A DNA stretch of 64,000 bases, from the NCBI GenBank assembly GCA_965657085.1, contig CBFHND010000007.1:70602-134601 (forward strand), given 5' to 3'. Each line of letters starts with the position of its first letter. Position 1 is the stretch's first letter. Shown piece after piece: positions 17,389 through 25,225 of the stretch. The notes beneath the pieces are model-generated. The model was not told where the DNA came from and did not search any database. It was given only the letters and a program-made list of their open reading frames with translations. This stretch comes from CBFHND01 sp965657085. GTDB lineage: Bacteria > Pseudomonadota > Alphaproteobacteria > Rhodobacterales > Rhodobacteraceae. The position numbers and the translations under genes were made by a program.

Positions 17389-18170
17389 GTGCGGCCGTCC
17401 AGATCAAAGGTTGCAAAGTCTGCAAGCCAGCGCGCAAAACCTTTGCCTGCCCGATCAATCAGGGCGGCTCCGGCTTCGGCTGTGGCTGCGGCGGCGTTGC
17501 CCACGGCCCCCTTTGGGTTCAGATCATCAATGATCCACCCCGGACGCGCGGGTTGTCCTGTCAGCCCTGTCAGGCGACCTTCATCCTGCCATGTTCGGGT
17601 GGCCGTTGCGAAGTTTTGGGCACAAGACATGTCAACGAGATGGGGTGCGGCATCCAGCATGGCGCTGGTTTCAAACGCGCCGGCATGCAGGTCATGGACA
17701 ATATCGTTCGCGTCAAACAAATCGTCGTGGTCGGCAAAGGCGGACCAACCGGCGCAGGCCACGATCATCTGGTGATCGACCCGCGCCGCGCGTGCGGCAA
17801 TGTCCAGAACGGCGTTGTTGCCACCATGACCATTCAGAAAAACCATGCGCGATACATCCGCACGCGCCACCGATGCCACGACATCGCGCAGTATGGCGAG
17901 CAAAGTCTCGGCACCGAGGCTCAACGTGCCGGGATGGCGATTGTGTTCATCGCTTTTGGTGGTTGTCAGCGTGGGCAGGACCAAAACGTTCAGATCTGGA
18001 TGTAGTTCTTGCAAGGCCCTTGCCGCGACTGCATCGGTCAAGGCCGTGTCCACGCAAAGTGGCAGGTGCGGCCCATGTTGTTCCGTAGCCCCGAGCGGCA
18101 ACACGGCGATGGTGTCGGAGGGCAGGGCGCGCATTTGCGGGGCTTTGAAGTCTTGCCAATATCCTTGCAT
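17385..18170 (-). CDS. Creatininase family protein
   Basis: A 261-residue creatinine amidohydrolase-family protein. The signature VLPLGATEQHGPHLPLCVDT (residues about 23-42) carries the metal-binding Glu/His/Asp, and FLNGHGGNNAVLD and HAGAFETSAML supply the remaining ligands. Known activities include creatininase and the FAPy/MftE-type amide hydrolyses. Here the family match is strong but the substrate is unknown. Its start shares one base with the stop of a small upstream frame (TGATG), and its stop overlaps the next gene. It is probably the first large gene of the 14.8-18.3 kb operon. Confidence 0.85.
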   Translation of the reverse strand: MQGYWQDFKAPQMRALPSDTIAVLPLGATEQHGPHLPLCVDTALTDAVAARALQELHPDLNVLVLPTLTTTKSDEHNRHPGTLSLGAETLLAILRDVVASVARADVSRMVFLNGHGGNNAVLDIAARAARVDHQMIVACAGWSAFADHDDLFDANDIVHDLHAGAFETSAMLDAAPHLVDMSCAQNFATATRTWQDEGRLTGLTGQPARPGWIIDDLNPKGAVGNAAAATAEAGAALIDRAGKGFARWLADFATFDLDGRT

Positions 18171-18289
18171 CAGCGGCCTCCTGAAAGCGGCGATGCCGAA
18201 ACTGTATTGGGTGCAGCCGGTGTTTCAGCGACGGCCAAGCCATCAGTGTCCGGCCTTGCCACGCACATGCATATAGATCGCTGTCCCAT
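18170..18289 (-). CDS. Possible 39-residue leader peptide coupled to the creatininase gene
   Basis: A small frame starts with ATG 18289 behind an excellent AGGAGGG site and ends in TGA that overlaps the creatininase ATG by one base. The peptide begins MGQRSICMCVARP and has no recognisable domain or signal. The first codons (CGA, TCT, ATA, AGG) are unusual for this genome. The strong ribosome site and the overlap suggest translational coupling or an upstream regulatory peptide rather than chance, but no homologue could be checked. Confidence 0.4.
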   Translation of the reverse strand: MGQRSICMCVARPDTDGLAVAETPAAPNTVSASPLSGGR

Positions 18290-18391
18290 AATCCCTCCTG
18301 TAGGTTGGGGTGCAGCGGCCCTGAGAAAAATCTGTGCCAGAGATATGGTGTCAGGGTTTCAAATTTTGGCGTGTTGCGCAAGTGTGGGTGG

Positions 18392-18784
18392 ATGAAAGCC
18401 CTGACCCCGCATGGCATAGCACCACCCTTTGCGCGATATGCGCATGGGGTCGAGATCCCCGCCGGGGCGCGGATCGTGCGCACGTCCGGGCAGCTGGGCA
18501 TGGCCCCGGACGGCATTGTGCCCAAGGGTGCAGAAGCGCAGGCTCGGGTGTGTTTCGACAATATTTCGGCGATCCTTGCCGAGGCGTACATGGCCCCTTC
18601 GGACGTTGTGCACGTCAGCGCCTTTGTCACCGACAGGATGCACATGGCCGGGTACATGGCCGCGCGGGATGCGTTTTTGGAGGGCGCAACAGTGCTGCCC
18701 ACATCGACGTTGATGATCGTTGCCGGGTTCACCCGACCCGAATTCGTTGTCGAAGTCGAGGTCTGGGCCGCCGCTGTAGATTAG
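18392..18784 (+). CDS. RidA/YjgF family protein
   Basis: A 130-residue RidA-family protein (enamine/imine deaminase fold). The pattern YAHGVEIPAGARIVRTSGQLGMAPDG, ARVCFDNISAILAEA, VVHVSAFVTDR and the C-terminal FVVEVEVWAAA are typical. The usual catalytic Arg of RidA (in the R-PA-R-..V segment near the end) is not obvious, so it may belong to a non-RidA subgroup. It is transcribed divergently from the creatininase operon and could clear a reactive imine made by that pathway. Confidence 0.75.
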   Translation: MKALTPHGIAPPFARYAHGVEIPAGARIVRTSGQLGMAPDGIVPKGAEAQARVCFDNISAILAEAYMAPSDVVHVSAFVTDRMHMAGYMAARDAFLEGATVLPTSTLMIVAGFTRPEFVVEVEVWAAAVD

Positions 18785-18814
18785 CGGCGCGAACGAGGCC
18801 TTCTTTGGCTTCGC

Positions 18815-19003
18815 TCAGGCGCGCGCGCGCGCGGCTTTGAACAGCGCTTCGATCCGCTTGGGATCGGCGATTTCATTCATCATCATCAAAACCAGGCGGG
18901 CGTTCAGGGCATGGGACTGTTCGGGTGTCAGCCCCTCATGCACCTGCATCAAGGCGGCATAAAGCGCATCACCGTGAGGGCCGAGATTGTCTTCAAGGAT
19001 CAT
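18815..19003 (-). CDS. DUF2783 domain protein
   Basis: A 62-residue soluble helical protein (GLTPEQSHALNARLVLMMMNEIADPKRIEALFKAA), the DUF2783 pattern. The family is small, has no known activity and typically sits beside FAD monooxygenase/MBL-fold gene pairs, as here. It overlaps the monooxygenase gene by 4 bases (ATGA) and is the last gene of the homogentisate operon. Confidence 0.75.
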   Translation of the reverse strand: MILEDNLGPHGDALYAALMQVHEGLTPEQSHALNARLVLMMMNEIADPKRIEALFKAARARA

Positions 19004-20550
19004 GGCTGACCTTTCGTGGCACGCGCCATTGCAGTGGCAAAACCTGCGGCATCGGGCGTTGGCAGATGGGCGCAGATATGTCCGTCGGGGCGCAGCAGAT
19101 AGGCGCCCATGGTGCCATATCGTGCGTGGGCCAATGGCGTTTCGGGCAAAGCGATGTGTTTGACCCCGTCAAGAGCGGTCCAATCCGCGTTATCGGTGCT
19201 GAGCAATACGAACTCGCCTTGCGCCTCTTCCACCAGCCAACCGTCGGGCATGGGCAGGTCGATCAGGGGCTGGCCCACCAAGGGGTGATTGCCGGTTTGA
19301 AGGTCCATCCCGGCCAATGAACAGGGTTGCGACAGGCGGCCCGAGTTGATCAGTTTGCGTGCGAAAGGGTGCTGCCCGGCCAGCGCCAGCGTCTGGTTGC
19401 GAAACAGCGCCTCGATTTCCGTCTTGGGTGTCATGAAGTTTGTGGCGCGGGAGGAATTGAGGATGTTCTCCGCCGATCCGTGGGCGCGTTCCTGATTGTA
19501 GGTGTCCAGCAGGTCGGGCGCCGCACCATCCAGCACCGCGGCGAGTTTCCAGCCGAGGTTGTCGACGTCCTGAATGCCACCATTGCCGCCGCGCGCGCCG
19601 AAGGGGCTGACCACATGGGCGCTGTCCCCGACGAATAGAACGCGGCCATGCACGAAGCGATCCAGCTTGGCGCAGCGGAACTTGTAGACGCTCATCCAAT
19701 CCAGTCGGAAGGGCATGTCGCCGATGATCGCCTTGATGCGGGGGATCACCTTTTCCTCGGTGGCCTCGGTCGCGGGATCGGTGTCGGGGCCGAGTTGCAG
19801 ATCGATGCGGTAGATGTTGTCAGGCTGTTTGTGCAGCAGGGCCGATTGCCCCTGATGGAAGGGCGGCGCGAACCAGAACCAGCGTTCGGGGTCTTCCGTC
19901 TCAAACGGGCTGTGTGGCAGTTCGACATCGACGATCAGGAAATGTTCTTCGAAGGTCTGGCCCTCGAACGGCAGGCCCATGCGTTTGCGCGTGGGCGAAC
20001 CGGCACCCTCGGCTGCGATGTAGTAGTCGGCTTCAAGCGTGTAGGGGCCATCAGGGGTTTCGATGTCGATGCTTACGTGATCGCCATGATCCGCGTGGCC
20101 TGTGACCTTGTTGAGAAACCGCAGGTCGATGAGGTCCGGAAACGCTTGGGCGCGTTCAACCAGATATTGTTCGACGTAGTATTGTTGCAGGTTGATGAAT
20201 GCGGGGTACTTGTGACCTTCCTCGGGCAGCAGATCAAAGCTGTAGACCTCGTTCGCGCCGTGAAAAAGGCGTCCCACCTTCCACGTGACGCCCTTGTCCA
20301 GCATCCTGTCGCCCACGCCCAGACGGTCAAAGATTTCAAGCGTGCGCTTGGCCCAGCAGATCGCACGGCTTCCCACACTGACAACGTTGTTGTCATCCAG
20401 AACCACGCAGGCCAAGCCGCGCTGGGCCAGATCGATGGCCATGGCCAACCCAATGGGGCCTGCGCCCACAATCGCCACGGGGTGGCGCGGCTCTGCCTCT
20501 GTCAGCCCGGGGGGCGGGGAGTAGGGGAAAGGGGCATAATCATAGGCCAT
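19000..20550 (-). CDS. FAD-dependent aromatic monooxygenase (MhpA/PheA-like)
   Basis: A 516-residue class A flavoprotein hydroxylase. It shows the dinucleotide fold VAIVGAGPIGLAMAIDLAQRG (residues about 24-44), the DG-type region EADYYIAAEGAGSPTRKRMG and the second FAD motif GRVLFVGDSAHVVSPFGARGGNGGIQDVDNLGWKLA. Enzymes of this type hydroxylate phenolic rings with NAD(P)H. Being in one operon with homogentisate dioxygenase and fumarylacetoacetase suggests that it makes homogentisate, for example from 3-hydroxyphenylacetate; the substrate is inference. Confidence 0.8.
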   Translation of the reverse strand: MAYDYAPFPYSPPPGLTEAEPRHPVAIVGAGPIGLAMAIDLAQRGLACVVLDDNNVVSVGSRAICWAKRTLEIFDRLGVGDRMLDKGVTWKVGRLFHGANEVYSFDLLPEEGHKYPAFINLQQYYVEQYLVERAQAFPDLIDLRFLNKVTGHADHGDHVSIDIETPDGPYTLEADYYIAAEGAGSPTRKRMGLPFEGQTFEEHFLIVDVELPHSPFETEDPERWFWFAPPFHQGQSALLHKQPDNIYRIDLQLGPDTDPATEATEEKVIPRIKAIIGDMPFRLDWMSVYKFRCAKLDRFVHGRVLFVGDSAHVVSPFGARGGNGGIQDVDNLGWKLAAVLDGAAPDLLDTYNQERAHGSAENILNSSRATNFMTPKTEIEALFRNQTLALAGQHPFARKLINSGRLSQPCSLAGMDLQTGNHPLVGQPLIDLPMPDGWLVEEAQGEFVLLSTDNADWTALDGVKHIALPETPLAHARYGTMGAYLLRPDGHICAHLPTPDAAGFATAMARATKGQP

Positions 20551-20758
20551 CGTCGGGATAATCCTTCTTGATCAGCTTTCGAAGAGTCCAGACAAACGGG
20601 CCGCCAAAGAAAATCGCGGCGATGCCGATGGCCTCGACCCCGGCGGGGCCGCTGGGCAGACCCCGGTAGATGAGCGCACCAACCATCAGCGCCAGCCCCG
20701 CGACGGAGAAGGCGAGGCGGAACTTGAGATCGGATTTGGTTGGACCGAACTTGTTCAT
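20540..20758 (-). CDS. Small two-helix membrane protein
   Basis: 72 residues from ATG 20758. Two hydrophobic segments (FRLAFSVAGLALMVGALIY and AIGIAAIFFGGPFVWTL) are joined by a short polar loop, with a basic C-terminus (RKLIKKDYPDDG). I recognise no family. It overlaps the monooxygenase gene by 11 bases and follows the MBL-fold gene by 5 bases, so it belongs to the operon. Confidence 0.6.
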   Translation of the reverse strand: MNKFGPTKSDLKFRLAFSVAGLALMVGALIYRGLPSGPAGVEAIGIAAIFFGGPFVWTLRKLIKKDYPDDGL

Positions 20759-20763
20759 GAACC

Positions 20764-21714
20764 TTATCCCTGCAAAGCCTCCCACATTTCGATGTCGCGC
20801 TTGTCGGTCCAGATGCGCGGGTGGGCGATGCCGCGTGCTTCGTCATAGGCGCGCGCGACGTTGAAGGGCAGGCAGTGTTCGTAGATCGCGTAGTCGCTGA
20901 ACTTGGGGTCACAGGCCGCGCGCACGGCGTCCCATGCCTCTTTCAATGTGCCGTTGCGCGCAGCGACGCGGGCGGCGGGGGCATAGGTGGAGGCGACGAA
21001 ATCGCGGGTGTTCTCGATCGCGGCGTTGACCATGTCGGGGCCCACCAGTGCGTCGCCACGTCCCGGTGCGATGGCATCGACGCCATAGGCCTTTATATTG
21101 TCGAGGGTCTGGCCCCAATCGCCGAAATACCCGTCGCCGCAATAGCAGGCCGAGTGGTATTCGACGATATCGCCGGTGAACATCACGTTTTCATCGGGCA
21201 CGTGGATTACGATGTCACCTGCCGTGTGGGCGCGGCCAAGGTGCGTGAGATCGATGCGGCGGTTGCCGAGGTAGACCGTCATTGCATCGTTGAAGGTGGT
21301 CGTGGGCCACGTCAGGCCGGGGATGCTTTCATGCCCTTCGAACAGGCGCGGGAAGCGTTGGAATTCGCTGTCCCAATCTTCTTGCCCGCGTTCGGCGACC
21401 ATGCCCCGGGCCATGTCGGACATTATGATCTGATCGGCGTTGAAGGCGGATGCACCCAGCACGCGCACTGCGTGATAGTGCGTCAGCACCACGTGGCTGA
21501 TCGGTTTGTCGGTGATCTCGCGCACCTTTTCGATGACTTTGTTCGCCAGCCGTGGCGTCGCCTGTGCCTCGACGATCATCACGCTGTCGTCGCCGATGAT
21601 CACACCCGAGTTCGGATCGCCCTCGGCGGTGAAGGCCCATAGGTCCTTGCCCACTTCGGTGAAGGAGATTTTCTTTTCGGTCATATCCCCTTGGGAAGCG
21701 AAGGCTTTGGCCAT
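20764..21714 (-). CDS. MBL-fold metallo-hydrolase with an altered HxHxDH motif
   Basis: A 316-residue metallo-beta-lactamase-fold protein. The first motif reads VVLTHYHAVRVLG: the HxH pair is present but the usual Asp-His are Val-Arg. Later ligands GRAHTAGD and MFTGDIVEY are kept. It may therefore bind one metal or use different ligands. Residues 1-15 contain two Met; ATG 21714 is chosen because AAGGACC precedes it. It lies between the fumarylacetoacetase and monooxygenase genes and may hydrolyse an ester, lactone or thioester intermediate. Confidence 0.8.
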   Translation of the reverse strand: MAKAFASQGDMTEKKISFTEVGKDLWAFTAEGDPNSGVIIGDDSVMIVEAQATPRLANKVIEKVREITDKPISHVVLTHYHAVRVLGASAFNADQIIMSDMARGMVAERGQEDWDSEFQRFPRLFEGHESIPGLTWPTTTFNDAMTVYLGNRRIDLTHLGRAHTAGDIVIHVPDENVMFTGDIVEYHSACYCGDGYFGDWGQTLDNIKAYGVDAIAPGRGDALVGPDMVNAAIENTRDFVASTYAPAARVAARNGTLKEAWDAVRAACDPKFSDYAIYEHCLPFNVARAYDEARGIAHPRIWTDKRDIEMWEALQG

Positions 21715-21781
21715 GAGTGTGGTCCTTGTTTCAGATCGCCGGTGCCTCCGGCGGGAGTTTATTTGGCAAGATGAAGGTGGA

Positions 21782-23038
21782 TTAGCGTTTGTATGGATCG
21801 TCCAGGGCGGGCAGAACGGTGCCGGTGCAGCCGCCGAATCCGATGCGGTAGCCATCGCCCATGGCTGCACCGTGCAAGCCCAGCGTGTCGCCGTCTTCGA
21901 TGAAGCTGCGGACCTCGCCGGTGTCTAAGGTGAAAGGTTCCTTGCCGCCCCAGCTCAGCTCCAGCAGGCTGCCACGTTCGTGCTTTTCCGCACCCGAGAT
22001 GGTGCCTGAGCCAAGCAGGTCGCCCGGTGTCATCGGGCAGCCGCTGGTGGTGTGATGGGCCAGTTGCTGGGCGGCGGAATAGTACATTTCGCGGTAGTTG
22101 GTGCGTGCGATGGTGCTGGGCGCCTTGCCTTCGGGCGCAAGGGTCACGCTCAGGTCGATGTCATACAGCATCGGGCCAGTGTCCTTGAGGTGGTCCAGCA
22201 GCTCGAATTCGCGTTCGGGCGTCGATGTGCGGAAGGGTTCAAGGGCGGCCTTGGTCACGATCCATGGGCTGATCGAAGTGGCGGTGGCCTTTGCCTGGAA
22301 GGGACCAAGCGGTTGGTATTCCCAGGCCTGGATGTCGCGCGCGGACCAATCGTTCAGCAGCACGTAGCCAAAAATATGCGCATCCGCCTCGTCCACAGTG
22401 ATCGGCCCGTCAGACGGAGTCCCCACAACCGCGCCCATTTCCAGTTCGATGTCAAAACGGCGGCAGGGCAGGAAGGCAGGAAGATCATGGTCGGGGGATT
22501 TCAATTGACCCCATGGACGGCGGATGTCGGTGCCCGACACAACCACTGATGATGCGCGACCGTTATAGCCGATGGGAATGTGCAACCAGTTGGGCGGCAG
22601 GGCATTTTCGGCACCCCGAAACATGGTGCCGACGTTGGTGGCGTGATGGCGGCCCGCATAGAAGTCGGTGTATTCGGCCACCACCATCGGCAGGTGCAGA
22701 TCGGCCTTGGCCTGCGAGACAAGGAAAGGTTCGATCTTTTCCTGATCGGCGCTGCCTTCGGCCAGCAGATGCGTAAGCCGTTCACGCAGGGCGGCCCAGA
22801 CGGCAGGGCCTTCTTCCATCAACTCGTTCCAGTACGGCACATCGAAGAGCGCGTGATCGGTCAGTTGGATCAGCCCGGCATCTTCGGTAGCGGCCATGTC
22901 GAGGATCATGTCACCGATGGCCACGCCACAACGCGCGTCGTCGTCGCCGACCGAAAACACACCGTAGGGCAGATTGTTCAGCGGGAAATCGGTGTCGGCG
23001 CTGTTGGCAGTGGCAACCCAGGATTTGAGAAGTGGCAT
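21782..23038 (-). CDS. fahA: Fumarylacetoacetase
   Basis: A 418-residue fumarylacetoacetate hydrolase with an SH3-like N-terminal domain and the catalytic FAH domain: YTDFYAGRHHATNVGTMFRG (about residue 125), RRFDIELEMGAVVG (metal Glu), VLLNDWSARDIQAWEYQPLG and GDLLGSGTISG. It cleaves fumarylacetoacetate to fumarate and acetoacetate, the last step of tyrosine/homogentisate breakdown. The ATG at 23038 is chosen because AAGGAC precedes it; the open frame continues upstream without a site. Confidence 0.93.
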   Translation of the reverse strand: MPLLKSWVATANSADTDFPLNNLPYGVFSVGDDDARCGVAIGDMILDMAATEDAGLIQLTDHALFDVPYWNELMEEGPAVWAALRERLTHLLAEGSADQEKIEPFLVSQAKADLHLPMVVAEYTDFYAGRHHATNVGTMFRGAENALPPNWLHIPIGYNGRASSVVVSGTDIRRPWGQLKSPDHDLPAFLPCRRFDIELEMGAVVGTPSDGPITVDEADAHIFGYVLLNDWSARDIQAWEYQPLGPFQAKATATSISPWIVTKAALEPFRTSTPEREFELLDHLKDTGPMLYDIDLSVTLAPEGKAPSTIARTNYREMYYSAAQQLAHHTTSGCPMTPGDLLGSGTISGAEKHERGSLLELSWGGKEPFTLDTGEVRSFIEDGDTLGLHGAAMGDGYRIGFGGCTGTVLPALDDPYKR

Positions 23039-23081
23039 AGTGGTGTCCTTGGACTGATATTGATGCGTCTGAACGCATTGG

Positions 23082-23255
23082 TTATTTGTTGGGCCGGTCC
23101 CACTGTCCGCGTTCCGGCCCACGCAGATCGTGGCCTTTGCCCTTGCCATAAAGGTCCGGCCGATCACTCACGAATTTCTGCCAGAACGCCCAGAGCATGA
23201 AGCCCGCAAGACCGACCAGCAAGGCCCCAGCGATATATCCCAGAACCTCTATCAT
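23082..23255 (-). CDS. 57-residue membrane protein between hmgA and fahA
   Basis: ATG 23255 overlaps the hmgA stop (ATGA) and the frame runs to TAA at 23082. One transmembrane helix (VLGYIAGALLVGLAGFMLWAF) is followed by a basic hydrophilic tail (KFVSDRPDLYGKGKGHDLRG). No family is recognised. Translational coupling and a clean membrane topology support a real gene; a link to uptake or membrane tethering of the pathway is only a guess. Confidence 0.65.
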   Translation of the reverse strand: MIEVLGYIAGALLVGLAGFMLWAFWQKFVSDRPDLYGKGKGHDLRGPERGQWDRPNK

Positions 23256-24613
23256 TTCTTGCCCGGCGTGCCGTCGAATTTCTTGTCGATATCGCTCCAG
23301 CAGTCGATGTAATCATCCTGCAGGGGCGCCTCATTGGCGGCAAATTCGGTCAGATGCTGTGGAAACCGGGTTTCAAACATGAAGGACATGGTGTTGTCCA
23401 ATTTCACCGCGTCAAGGTCTGCGTTGCTGGCCCCTTCAAAGGCGTTCTTGTCTGGGCCATGGGGCAGCATCATGTTGTGCAGGCTCATGCCGCCGGGGAC
23501 AAAGCCCTTTGGCTTGGCGTCGTACTGGCCGTAAATGTTGCCCATCAGTTCGGACATGATGTTCTTGTGATACCACGGTGGGCGGAAGGTATCCTCGGCC
23601 ACCATCCAGCGTTCGCGGAACAGCACGAAGTCGATGTTGGCGGTGCCTTCAACACCGCTGGGCGCGGTCAGAACGGTAAAGATGCTGGGATCCGGGTGAT
23701 CGAACAGCACCGCACCCACCGGGCAATAGGTGCGCAGGTCGTATTTCACAGGCGCGTAGTTGCCATGCCACGCCACCACGTCGAGCGGGCTGTGACCGAT
23801 CTGTGTCTCGTGGAATTGACCACACCACTTGATGGTCACGGTGCTGGGTGCTTCGCGATCTTCATAGGCGGCCACGGGCGTCTTGAAATCGCGCCGGTTG
23901 GCCATGCAATTGGCACCGATGGGCCCACGGCCGGGCAGTTGGAATTTCTGGCCGTAGTTTTCGCAGACAAAGCCGCGCGCGGGGCCTTCGATGACCTCGA
24001 CCCGGTAGAGCAGACCGCGCGGAATGATGGCGATTTCCTTGGGCTCAAGGTCGATGATCCCAAGTTCGGTGCACAATCTCAAACGACCTTCTTGCGGGAC
24101 GATCAGCAATTCGCTGTCGGCGGAGTAGAAGTAACTGTCGACCATCGAATCCGTCACCAGATAGACATGGCTGGCCATGCCCACCTGCGTGTTGACGTCG
24201 CCGGCGGTGGTCATGGTGCGCATGCCGGTCAGCCACGTCAGTGCCTGATCGCTATGCGGGACCGGATCCCAACGATATTGGCCCAGCGATGTCACATCCT
24301 GCGGGATATGGGGCGCGGACTTCCAATAGGGCAGGTCGATGCGCGCATAGCGATGCGAATGTTTGACCGACGGGCGGATGCGGTAACACCATGTGCGTTC
24401 GTTCTGGTGGCTGGGGGCGGTAAAGGCCGTGCCGCTCAGCTGTTCGCCGTAAAGGCCGTAGTTGCACTTTTGCGGGCTGTTCATGCCCTGCGGCAATGCA
24501 CCGGGCAGGGCCTCGGTTTCGAAATCATTGCCGAATCCGGGCATGTAGCCGGGTGTGGTGCCCAATATATCAGCGGCTTGCATCACGTCATGCGGCTTGG
24601 TCTGGCGATTCAC
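23252..24613 (-). CDS. hmgA: Homogentisate 1,2-dioxygenase
   Basis: A 453-residue homogentisate dioxygenase. The N-terminus YMPGFGNDFETEALPGALPQGMNSPQ, the middle NYAPVKYDLRTYCPVGAV and the C-terminal SLHNMMLPHGPDKNAFEGAS, with iron-binding residues, match the family along its whole length. It opens the ring of homogentisate to maleylacetoacetate. The GTG start at 24613 has AAGGGAG 7 bases upstream. A maleylacetoacetate isomerase gene is not seen in the window. Confidence 0.95.
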   Translation of the reverse strand: MNRQTKPHDVMQAADILGTTPGYMPGFGNDFETEALPGALPQGMNSPQKCNYGLYGEQLSGTAFTAPSHQNERTWCYRIRPSVKHSHRYARIDLPYWKSAPHIPQDVTSLGQYRWDPVPHSDQALTWLTGMRTMTTAGDVNTQVGMASHVYLVTDSMVDSYFYSADSELLIVPQEGRLRLCTELGIIDLEPKEIAIIPRGLLYRVEVIEGPARGFVCENYGQKFQLPGRGPIGANCMANRRDFKTPVAAYEDREAPSTVTIKWCGQFHETQIGHSPLDVVAWHGNYAPVKYDLRTYCPVGAVLFDHPDPSIFTVLTAPSGVEGTANIDFVLFRERWMVAEDTFRPPWYHKNIMSELMGNIYGQYDAKPKGFVPGGMSLHNMMLPHGPDKNAFEGASNADLDAVKLDNTMSFMFETRFPQHLTEFAANEAPLQDDYIDCWSDIDKKFDGTPGKK

Positions 24614-24649
24614 GGTGCTGCTCCCTTGCGGATTTGGTTGCTTCTGTAA

Positions 24650-24667
24650 TAGTTGGATTTGTAACTA
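24650..24667. promoter_or_regulatory. Candidate operator between hmgA and the MarR gene
   Basis: An inverted repeat TAGTT-N8-AACTA sits in the 68-base divergent gap. Its position suits a MarR-family operator controlling both genes. The arms are short, so the site is tentative. Confidence 0.35.
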
Positions 24668-24681
24668 ACAAGCGGTACCAG

Positions 24682-25122
24682 ATGTCGTCCTCGACCGAAT
24701 TCGACCTACAGTCGTTCCTGCCTTACCTTCTCAATCAGGCGGCCGAAGCATCGAGCCTGGATTTTCAGCAGGTTTACAAGGACCGCTACGGCATGTTGCG
24801 CAATGAATGGCGGGTGCTCTTTCATCTGGGCATCTATGGGCGGATGACCGCCTCCGAGATCGGGCAGCGCGCGGCGATGCACAAGACCAAGATCAGCCGT
24901 GCAGTGCAGCGTTTGAGCGACCGCAGGTTTCTCAGCCGCAGCCGGGCGGACGCGGACCGTCGGGTGGAATACCTTGAACTGACGGCACTTGGCCGCGCGG
25001 CCTATTCCGATCTGAACCGGATTGCCCGCCAGTATGATGCAGCACTTGAAGACGTGCTTGGGGATGAAGACGTGGCGGCTTTGCGCCGCATGCTGATCAA
25101 GCTGGCTTCGGAACGACCCTGA
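24682..25122 (+). CDS. MarR-family transcriptional regulator of the homogentisate cluster
   Basis: A 146-residue winged-helix protein. The recognition region is MTASEIGQRAAMHKTKISRAVQRLSDRRFLSRSRADADRRVEYLELTALGRAAY, a textbook MarR wing. The start at ATG 24682 gives a normal MarR length; the open frame extends upstream into hmgA without support. It is divergent from hmgA and probably represses the hmg operon until homogentisate or an upstream acid binds. Confidence 0.85.
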   Translation: MSSSTEFDLQSFLPYLLNQAAEASSLDFQQVYKDRYGMLRNEWRVLFHLGIYGRMTASEIGQRAAMHKTKISRAVQRLSDRRFLSRSRADADRRVEYLELTALGRAAYSDLNRIARQYDAALEDVLGDEDVAALRRMLIKLASERP

Positions 25123-25144
25123 GGACCCTGACGACGCTTTTGCT

Positions 25145-25172
25145 TTGACAAAACATTCCTATATTGGAATGT
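25145..25172 (+). promoter_or_regulatory. TTGACA promoter element with a SqrR/BigR-type operator
   Basis: TTGACA (25145-25150) is followed by the perfect 7-base inverted repeat ACATTCC-TATATT-GGAATGT (25153-25172). It contains ATTC-N8-GAAT, the published consensus for the persulfide-sensing repressor SqrR and its BigR relatives. The repeat covers the expected spacer, so binding would block the promoter of the rhodanese gene 54 bases downstream. Confidence 0.7.
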
Positions 25173-25225
25173 AATTGGAGCGCTTGCAGGAAGCGACGCC
25201 CGAAACCTTTGTCAGGAGAAACCCG

